Assembly: GCA_001515955.1 (NCBI GenBank)
Contig: LOES01000222.1
Span: 1-12,058 of the forward strand
Reading direction: 5' to 3'
From: Clostridia bacterium BRH_c25
GTDB lineage: Bacteria > Bacillota_A > Clostridia > Lutisporales > Lutisporaceae
DNA length: 12,058 nucleotides
The notes beneath the pieces were generated by a model. It was not told the DNA's origin, ran no database searches, and worked only from the letters and a program-made list of their open reading frames with translations. A program made the position numbers and the translations under genes. Numbering within the stretch: position 1 is the first letter of the stretch; each line of letters begins with the position of its first letter. Below are positions 7,229-12,058 of this stretch, in pieces.

Positions 7229-7327
7229 CAGCGATATTTTCTCGTTAAATAGAAGATGAAGAGTTGCAATATCATGAAGGGAATTTTAGTAAAGTGAATA
7301 TTATCAAATAACGGAAGGATGATGGAT

Positions 7328-8203
7328 TTGATTAAAAGCATGACGGGCTTTGGAAGAGGAGAATTCAGTCAGGGCACTAGTACTTTTTCCGTTGATGTAA
7401 GGTCTGTCAATCACAGATACGGCGATATATCGGTCAGAATACCAAGAGCAATGTCTGTATTGGAAGAGAAGGTCCGGGAATTTGTGGGTGAAAGGATAAG
7501 CAGAGGCAAGGTCGATGTGTACATAAACTACAGCACCTTTGGACAGAGCTCACAAGTGAAGCTGGATACCAACCTTGCAAAGGCTTATGTAGATTCTCTC
7601 AACACCCTCAAAGAGATGTTCACAATCAGAGATGATATCAGTTTGTCTCTGCTTACAAGGTTTCCGGATATTATGACTCTCGAAACTGTTGAGCAGGACA
7701 TGGAGGAATTGTGGCTCATACTTCAGAAAGCATTGGACATGGCTTTTAAAGCACTAGTCGAGATGAGGCAGCGGGAAGGGGAAAGGCTTAAGAACGACCT
7801 TCTTGAAAAGCTTGTAAATGTAAAGGGTTTTGTAGAAAACATCAAGGGAAAATCTTACAGTATAGTTGATGAATATAGAAACAAGTTATATGATAGAATA
7901 AAAGAACTTACGAAGGATATACCTATTGATGAAAACAGACTCATTACAGAAGTAGCGATATTTGCCGATAAATCAAGTATAGATGAAGAAATAGTAAGGC
8001 TTGAGAGTCATATGGACGAACTGAGGAAAGCGCTTAATTTCAATGGGTCTGTAGGCAAAAAGCTGGACTTCATAATACAGGAGATGAACAGGGAAGTAAA
8101 TACCATAGGTTCAAAGATTACTGATCTGAGTATACTGAATAACGTAATAAGCATTAAGACAGAAATTGAGAAAATAAGAGAACAAGTGCAAAATATTGAA
8201 TAA
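7328..8203 (+). CDS. yicC: YicC-family endoribonuclease
   Basis: Member of the conserved YicC family (YloC in B. subtilis), reported to have endoribonuclease activity. The predicted 291-residue protein opens MIKSMTGFGRGE, the family signature, and continues with VDVRSVNHRY and IPRAMSVLEEKVRE of the YicC N-terminal domain. The C-terminal DUF1732 half contains DENRLITEVAIFADK and the most conserved stretch, GKKLDFIIQEMNREVNTIGS, at roughly 245-265. I prefer the TTG at 7328: GGAAGG at 7313-7318 is 9 nt upstream and the protein then begins exactly at the conserved MIKSMTGFGR. ATGs at 7319 and 7322 are in frame but almost abut that ribosome site. It heads the remA-gmk-rpoZ group, with 13 nt before remA, so co-expression is expected. 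Confidence 0.93.
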   Translation: MIKSMTGFGRGEFSQGTSTFSVDVRSVNHRYGDISVRIPRAMSVLEEKVREFVGERISRGKVDVYINYSTFGQSSQVKLDTNLAKAYVDSLNTLKEMFTIRDDISLSLLTRFPDIMTLETVEQDMEELWLILQKALDMAFKALVEMRQREGERLKNDLLEKLVNVKGFVENIKGKSYSIVDEYRNKLYDRIKELTKDIPIDENRLITEVAIFADKSSIDEEIVRLESHMDELRKALNFNGSVGKKLDFIIQEMNREVNTIGSKITDLSILNNVISIKTEIEKIREQVQNIE

Positions 8204-8216
8204 CTGGAGGTAAAAA

Positions 8217-8495
8217 ATGGGTATAAAATTGATAAATATCGGATTTGGCAATATAGTATCGGCAAACAGGCTGGTTGCAATAGTCAGTCCTGAATCAGCG
8301 CCAATAAAGAGGATAATACAGGAAGCGCGGGACAGGGGAATGCTGATTGATGCTACATACGGCAGAAGAACAAGAGCAGTCATAATAACGGACAGCGATC
8401 ATATAATTCTTTCTGCAGTACAGCCGGAAACAGTAGCGCACAGACTTGTAGACCGTGAAGCAGAAGAAAGTGAAGAAGTTACAACAGAGGAATAA
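8217..8495 (+). CDS. remA: RemA family extracellular matrix regulator (DUF370)
   Basis: Small DNA-binding protein; in B. subtilis RemA activates biofilm matrix and osmoprotection operons. The 92-residue product is near-identical in pattern to the family: [43 protein letters not shown] and [16 protein letters not shown]. Arg18, Pro29 and the Arg50-Arg51 pair, which I recall as functionally important in the B. subtilis protein, are all kept. The C-terminus is an acidic tail (about 80-92, [12 protein letters not shown]). GGAGG at 8206-8210 precedes the ATG. In clostridia the target genes are unknown to me, so the matrix role here is inference from the family. Confidence 0.94.
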   Translation: MGIKLINIGFGNIVSANRLVAIVSPESAPIKRIIQEARDRGMLIDATYGRRTRAVIITDSDHIILSAVQPETVAHRLVDREAEESEEVTTEE

Positions 8496-8509
8496 AAGCG
8501 GAGGGAAAT

Positions 8510-9121
8510 ATGAATAGTAAGGGGCTGCTTATTGTTATATCTGGGCCTTCAGGTGCAGGCAAAGGCACTATATGCAGAGAACTCCTTCACGGTTACAGTG
8601 AAAACCTTGAGCTTTCTGTTTCAGCGACGACCAGAAAGCCGCGTGAAGGAGAAGTTGAAGGGGTAAATTACTTTTTTATGGAGAAGCAGGAGTTTATCAA
8701 GATGGTTGAGGATGGAGAGTTTATTGAATACGCAAAGGTTCACGACAATTATTATGGAACTCCCAAAAAATACGTCATGGATAAGCTTGAGGAAGGGAAA
8801 AATGTAATACTGGAGATAGATGTGCAGGGCGGTATGAAGTTAAAGCATGTTTTTGATGAGGCTGTATTTGTTTTCATAATGCCTCCCTCCTTTAAGGAAC
8901 TGAGGAAAAGGATAGAAGGCCGTGGTACAGAGACTGAACAGGATATATGCAAGAGGATGAAAAATGCTTATGGTGAGATAAGCTATGTATATAACTACGA
9001 TTATGTTGTAGTGAATGATGATTTAAGGGATGCAGCAGGAAAGATCAACTGCATACTCACTGCAGAAAAGTGCAGAATTAAAAGATGTAATATTGATTTT
9101 GAGAATTTCAGGGAGGGATAA
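8510..9121 (+). CDS. gmk: Guanylate kinase
   Basis: Phosphorylates GMP to GDP with ATP, feeding GTP and, through it, (p)ppGpp pools. The 203-residue protein is of normal length, with the P-loop GPSGAGKGT at 12-20, the GMP-binding segment TTRKPREGEVEGVNYFF, EIDVQGG, and the lid-region arginines in RIEGRGTETEQDICKRM. GGAGGG at 8500-8505 precedes the ATG. It is tightly packed, 14 nt after remA and 1 nt before rpoZ, whose ribosome site lies within its last codons; this implies coupled translation. Confidence 0.97.
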   Translation: MNSKGLLIVISGPSGAGKGTICRELLHGYSENLELSVSATTRKPREGEVEGVNYFFMEKQEFIKMVEDGEFIEYAKVHDNYYGTPKKYVMDKLEEGKNVILEIDVQGGMKLKHVFDEAVFVFIMPPSFKELRKRIEGRGTETEQDICKRMKNAYGEISYVYNYDYVVVNDDLRDAAGKINCILTAEKCRIKRCNIDFENFREG

Positions 9122-9122
9122 A

Positions 9123-9335
9123 ATGATATATCCTACTTTATCATCATTATTGGAAAAGGTGGACAGCAAGTATACTCTTGTGGTTGCTGTCGCCAAGAGA
9201 GCAAGGCAGCTGGTAGACGGACAGCAAAAGCTTACAAAGGTTGAATCGAATAAGCCGGTGACAATAGCAATAAATGAAATATACGATGAAAAGATCGCAT
9301 ATGAGAGAAACAAACCGGAAAAACCAGCAGAGTAA
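9123..9335 (+). CDS. rpoZ: DNA-directed RNA polymerase omega subunit
   Basis: Small subunit that helps assemble beta' into RNA polymerase. The 70-residue protein has the family core SKYTLVVAVAKRARQL (about 15-30), then KPVTIAINEIYDEKI and a short lysine/proline-rich tail. GGGAGGG at 9111-9117, inside the end of gmk, sets the ATG at 9123; a longer in-frame version from 9030 would lie within gmk and is not conserved. The gmk-rpoZ pairing is widespread in bacteria. Confidence 0.95.
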   Translation: MIYPTLSSLLEKVDSKYTLVVAVAKRARQLVDGQQKLTKVESNKPVTIAINEIYDEKIAYERNKPEKPAE

Positions 9336-9452
9336 ATGCACCTGTAATATAACTTGAGTATGGTGCGAATTGATAACATCCAAGGAAACGTTTGTGCGGG
9401 ATATGAATGACTAAAATAATGTATATCCCGTAAAAATGTATAGGTGATTAAT
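9336..9452 (+). other. rpoZ-coaBC intergenic segment with inverted repeats
   Basis: GCACC (9338-9342) pairs with GGTGC (9362-9366), and CGGGATAT (9397-9404) pairs perfectly with ATATCCCG (9423-9430) around an 18-nt loop. Neither is followed by a T-run, so I do not call a terminator. TTGTGC (9392-9397), 17 nt and AATAAT (9415-9420) form a weak promoter candidate for coaBC whose -35 and spacer overlap the left arm of the second repeat, so that repeat could be an operator. Confidence 0.35.
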
Positions 9453-10649
9453 ATGCTTAAAGGAAAGAATATAGTACTGGGGGTATCGGGAGGCATAGCT
9501 GCGTATAAAGCGTGCGAGCTGGTCAGCAGGCTCAAAAAGCTGAGTGCTGATGTGCATGTTATAATGACGGACTCGGCTGCCAAATTTGTTACTCCTCTTA
9601 CCTTTCAGTCACTGTCACTTAACCAGGTGGCTGTAGATATGTTTAAAGCCCCGAAGTACTGGGAAATAGAGCATATATCTATGGCAAAGCTGGCTGATGT
9701 GCTTGTAATTGCTCCTGCAACTGCCAACATAATTGGAAAGCTTGCAGGAGGAATTGCTGATGATATGCTTTCTACAACAGCTATGGCCACTAAAGCAAAG
9801 GTTATAATTGTTCCTGCGATGAACAGCAATATGTATGAAAATCCTGTGGTTCAAAGAAATATTAAGCTTCTGAAGGAATTGGGCTATAGTTTTATTGAAC
9901 CGGAAGAAGGGCGCCTGGCCTGCGGTGATGTGGGAAAAGGTAAAATGGCTGACCCGGCTGTAATCGAAGGAGCTATTATTGAGGCATTAAGTCCAAATCT
10001 GGATTTGGCCGGTAAAACCGTACTTGTGACTGCCGGACCGACAAGAGAAGCTATTGATCCCGTAAGATTCATTTCCAACCATTCTACAGGGAAAATGGGC
10101 TATGCAATAGCAGAAAGGGCGGCAAAGAGGGGGGCAAGGGTTCATCTTGTCTCAGGACCTGTCAGCCTTGAAACACCGTGGGGAGTGACAAGGTATGATG
10201 TTGTATCCGCAGAGGAAATGCATAATAAGGTAATGGAGCTTTTCTCGGGGTGCGATATAGTAATAAAAGCCGCTGCCGTAGCGGACTATGCACCACAGAC
10301 TTCTTACAGCCAGAAAGTAAAGAAGGTATCAGCCGAGTTTGAATTAAAGCTAAAGAAGAACCCTGATATACTTTATGAATTGGGAAAAATCAAAGGTGAT
10401 AAGATAATAGTGGGTTTTGCCATGGAGACAGAGAAGCTTGTTGAAAATGCAGCACTTAAGGTCAATAATAAAAACCTGGATTTTATTGTAGCCAATGATT
10501 TGAATGAATCGGGGGCAGGTTTTGCAGCTGATACCAATGTAGTGAAGCTTATAGACAGGGAAGGAAATATTGAAAGCATACCACTTAAGAAAAAGCTGGA
10601 GGTTGCAGATATAATTCTTGATAGAATAAGAGATATAAAGCGTACATAG
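9453..10649 (+). CDS. coaBC: Bifunctional phosphopantothenoylcysteine decarboxylase / phosphopantothenate-cysteine ligase
   Basis: Carries out two successive steps of coenzyme A synthesis in the cytosol: the CoaB half ligates cysteine to 4'-phosphopantothenate, and the FMN-dependent CoaC half decarboxylates the product to 4'-phosphopantetheine. The 398-residue protein begins with LGVSGGIAAYKACEL (CoaC, about 9-23), then the catalytic His74 in EIEHISMA, PAMNSNMYENP (121-131) and the active-site Cys157 in GRLACGDVGKGKM. CoaB begins near 188 with KTVLVTAGPTREAIDPVRF and ISNHSTGKMGYA (Asn209 matching the essential dimer-interface Asn of E. coli CoaB), then AAVADYAP and KLKKNPDIL. The ATG at 9453 has AGGTGA at 9442-9447; a GTG at 9444 is in frame but overlaps that site. 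Its stop codon lies in the loop of a terminator hairpin. Confidence 0.96.
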   Translation: MLKGKNIVLGVSGGIAAYKACELVSRLKKLSADVHVIMTDSAAKFVTPLTFQSLSLNQVAVDMFKAPKYWEIEHISMAKLADVLVIAPATANIIGKLAGGIADDMLSTTAMATKAKVIIVPAMNSNMYENPVVQRNIKLLKELGYSFIEPEEGRLACGDVGKGKMADPAVIEGAIIEALSPNLDLAGKTVLVTAGPTREAIDPVRFISNHSTGKMGYAIAERAAKRGARVHLVSGPVSLETPWGVTRYDVVSAEEMHNKVMELFSGCDIVIKAAAVADYAPQTSYSQKVKKVSAEFELKLKKNPDILYELGKIKGDKIIVGFAMETEKLVENAALKVNNKNLDFIVANDLNESGAGFAADTNVVKLIDREGNIESIPLKKKLEVADIILDRIRDIKRT

Positions 10650-10661
10650 CGTACGCTTTTT
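10637..10661 (+). terminator. Hairpin terminator overlapping the coaBC stop codon
   Basis: AAAGCGTAC (10637-10645) and GTACGCTTT (10651-10659) form a perfect 9-bp stem with loop ATAGC. Five T residues (10657-10661) end it. The TAG stop of coaBC (10647-10649) is the loop itself, so a ribosome finishing coaBC would cover the stem; the hairpin may therefore act as a partial, translation-sensitive terminator before priA. Confidence 0.6.
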
Positions 10662-10664
10662 AAC

Positions 10665-10670
10665 TATAAT
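10665..10670 (+). promoter_or_regulatory. Candidate -10 box for priA
   Basis: A perfect TATAAT just after the coaBC terminator. The -35 position (about 10642-10648) falls inside the hairpin and matches poorly (TACATA at a 16-nt spacing). If used, transcription would start near 10677, about 35 nt before priA. Confidence 0.35.
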
Positions 10671-10711
10671 GCGACGAAGGGAACAGGTATCTTGCATTGG
10701 GGGAAAAGACA

Positions 10712-12058
10712 TTGGATAAAAAATTATACGCAGAGGTCATAGTAGCGAACAAGTGCAAAGAGACGGACAGGACATACAGCTACTTGATTCCAAAAGATAT
10801 GGAAGAAGCAGTAGAGATCGGCAGCAGGGTCATTGTGCCCTTCGGCGTAGGGAATAAGCAGCTGGAGGGGTATGTACTGGACATAAAGGACAGTATTGAT
10901 TTTAATGTCTCAAGGATAAAGCCTGTCGCCAGGGCTTTGGACGATGAGCCTGTAATGTCACCAAAGCTTGTGGAATTGGCTGAGTGGATGAAAAAAAAGT
11001 ACCTGAGCTATTATATTGATGCTATACAGGCTATTGTGCCTTCTCCTGTAAGGACAAAAAGCAGCTATAGCATAGAGCTTTCAGATAGCGGGGATATATA
11101 TGAAAAGCTTGCAGCGTTTAATTCCAACAGTATAATGGAAATAGTCGAATTTCTTGAACTGAATGGTGGAAGTGCCAAGCTGGAGGATATAAAGGAATAT
11201 TTCAGCGGCCTCAAAATAGAATATTATATGAAAAAACTTATAGAAACAGGAATTGTTCAGAAGCTTCAGCGAATCGGAAACAAGATCGGGAAAAAGAGCA
11301 CAAAGCTTCTGTATCCGGCAGAAGGTGCAAGCTTGGAGCTAAAGAAGAATGCAAGCAAGCAGAAGGAGATATACGGATTGATCATGGAGAACCCGGGTAT
11401 TTCTCTGGCAAAGCTTAAAGAAATATGCGGAGACTGCGATTCGGCAGTCAAGGCCATGGAGAAAAAAGGACATATAAGGATTGAGGAAAGGGACGAATAC
11501 AGGAAGGTTGATTCCAAGGTATACAGCGAGAAAAAGCATGAGCTTTCGAAAGACCAGTTGAATGCTCTGACAATCATAAGAAGCTTCTTTTCCAGGGGTA
11601 AGGATGTAGTACTTCATGGGGTCACCGGCAGCGGGAAGACTGAGGTATATCTTGAACTGATAGAAGAGTGTCTGAGCCAGGGCAAGGATTCCATAATGCT
11701 GGTGCCGGAAATAGCCTTGACACCACAGATGGTCTCGAGGTTCAAGAACCGTTTTGGAGACAACATAGCTGTTATGCACAGCAGTCTTTCTGAGGGTGAG
11801 AAGTACGATGAGTGGAGAAAAATTAAAGCAGGCATGGTAAAGGTGGCAATTGGAGCACGTTCGGCAGTGTTTGCTCCATTTAAAGCCCTGGGAATCATAA
11901 TCATTGACGAGGAGCATGAGCATACCTACAAATCAGAAATAAGGCCAAAGTACCTGACCAGGGAGGTAGCAGAAAAAAGATGCCGGTTGGAAGGTGCACA
12001 CCTGCTTTTGGGATCTGCGACCCCTTCTATTGAAACTTATTACAGAGCAAGAGCGGGA
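10712..12058 (+). CDS. priA: Primosomal replication restart helicase PriA (partial, 3' end outside window)
   Basis: Superfamily 2 DNA helicase that recognises stalled forks and reloads the replisome. The frame is open for 449 codons to the window edge, roughly the first 60 percent of a typical PriA of 730 to 830 residues. The N-terminal 3'-end-binding domain is clear (YSYLIPKDM, GSRVIVPFG, LEGYVLDIK), followed by a winged-helix-like linker. The helicase core has Walker A GVTGSGKT at 303-310, VPEIALTPQM, Walker B IIIDEEH with DEEH at 399-402, RPKYLTREVA and LLGSATPS. I chose the TTG at 10712, with GGGGGA at 10699-10704 about 7 nt upstream, because it gives the usual short start before LYAEVIVANK. 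The zinc-binding cysteines and motifs IV-VI lie beyond the window. It follows coaBC as in B. subtilis, with a terminator between them. Confidence 0.94.
   Translation, partial: MDKKLYAEVIVANKCKETDRTYSYLIPKDMEEAVEIGSRVIVPFGVGNKQLEGYVLDIKDSIDFNVSRIKPVARALDDEPVMSPKLVELAEWMKKKYLSYYIDAIQAIVPSPVRTKSSYSIELSDSGDIYEKLAAFNSNSIMEIVEFLELNGGSAKLEDIKEYFSGLKIEYYMKKLIETGIVQKLQRIGNKIGKKSTKLLYPAEGASLELKKNASKQKEIYGLIMENPGISLAKLKEICGDCDSAVKAMEKKGHIRIEERDEYRKVDSKVYSEKKHELSKDQLNALTIIRSFFSRGKDVVLHGVTGSGKTEVYLELIEECLSQGKDSIMLVPEIALTPQMVSRFKNRFGDNIAVMHSSLSEGEKYDEWRKIKAGMVKVAIGARSAVFAPFKALGIIIIDEEHEHTYKSEIRPKYLTREVAEKRCRLEGAHLLLGSATPSIETYYRARAG

Larger units (their letters stand above)
6821..7327. other. Divergent intergenic region between rqcH and yicC
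   Basis: About 500 nt with no gene I can support. From left to right it holds the rqcH ribosome site, a small hairpin (AAGAC-TGC-GTCTT, 6860-6872), the half-copy of the heptamer element (6870-6962), a minus-strand extended -10 (6980-6988), a short inverted repeat ATAATTC/GAATTAT (7049-7055 and 7058-7064), a plus-strand extended -10 (7145-7153), and a G/C-rich leader with predicted hairpins (7181-7228). Another minus-strand candidate, TGCTATAAC (complement of 6842-6850), is too close to the ribosome site to be convincing. Confidence 0.7.

Noticed and set aside
7056..7259. 67-codon plus-strand frame in the rqcH-yicC intergenic region
   Set aside because: It has no ribosome site and its composition is that of A/T-rich non-coding DNA. 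It also spans the candidate promoter and predicted hairpins. Its last third (GFAIANLLMGVPPY) looks protein-like, so a database search is worthwhile, but I cannot support a gene.
7753..7760. ACTAGTCG inside yicC, and a CTAG at 7376-7379, as further heptamer copies
   Set aside because: These are single isolated matches within a conserved coding sequence with no tandem unit or core nearby, so chance is sufficient.
9397..9430. CGGGATAT/ATATCCCG inverted repeat as the rpoZ terminator
   Set aside because: The 18-nt loop and lack of a following T-run do not fit an intrinsic terminator, so it is left as an unassigned inverted repeat.
11339..11923. Long minus-strand frame opposite priA (and a similar one at 9023-9583 opposite gmk, rpoZ and the start of coaBC)
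   Set aside because: They lie antisense to genes with clear family motifs, lack ribosome sites, and have cysteine/serine/leucine-rich low-quality sequence typical of reverse-strand shadows.

Overview
The window reads as chromosomal DNA of a low-GC Gram-positive anaerobe of the class Clostridia. This is inferred from A/T-rich intergenic DNA, strong AGGAGG-type ribosome binding sites, likely TTG starts on three genes, frequent ATA and AGA codons, and a gene order resembling the Bacillus subtilis pyr-yloA-yloC-remA-gmk-rpoZ-coaBC-priA neighbourhood. A cellulolytic clostridial relative is plausible, but the species cannot be fixed from the sequence.

Region 1 (55-3361, + strand) is the distal part of a de novo pyrimidine operon in the order pyrF-pyrK-pyrD-pyrE. 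It encodes OMP decarboxylase, the FAD/2Fe-2S electron-transfer subunit and catalytic subunit of a class 1B dihydroorotate dehydrogenase, and orotate phosphoribosyltransferase. The first three genes overlap or nearly touch. pyrE is separated from pyrD by a striking repeat element: two inverted arms of tandem heptamers around a 16-nt palindrome.

Region 2 (3362-5064) is a single-gene unit: an A/T-rich control region with a 12-bp inverted repeat and a 12-nt direct repeat, a Na+-dependent LeuT-like transporter (SNF/NSS family), and a strong bidirectional terminator shared with the convergent rqcH.

Region 3 (5063-7327) holds rqcH on the minus strand (ribosome-associated quality control, alanine tailing) and a roughly 500-bp divergent intergenic region. 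That region has candidate extended -10 promoters facing both ways, a second, half-sized copy of the heptamer element inside the presumed rqcH leader, and a possibly structured leader before yicC.

Region 4 (7328-12058, + strand) is the conserved housekeeping cluster yicC-remA-gmk-rpoZ-coaBC-priA: an endoribonuclease family protein, a DNA-binding matrix regulator, guanylate kinase, RNA polymerase omega, the bifunctional coenzyme A enzyme and the primosomal helicase. priA is cut by the window end. A hairpin terminator lies across the coaBC stop codon, and a consensus -10 follows it before priA.

The genes themselves are ordinary core genes. The least explained and most interesting signal is the heptamer-arm repeat, present twice, in two unrelated intergenic regions.
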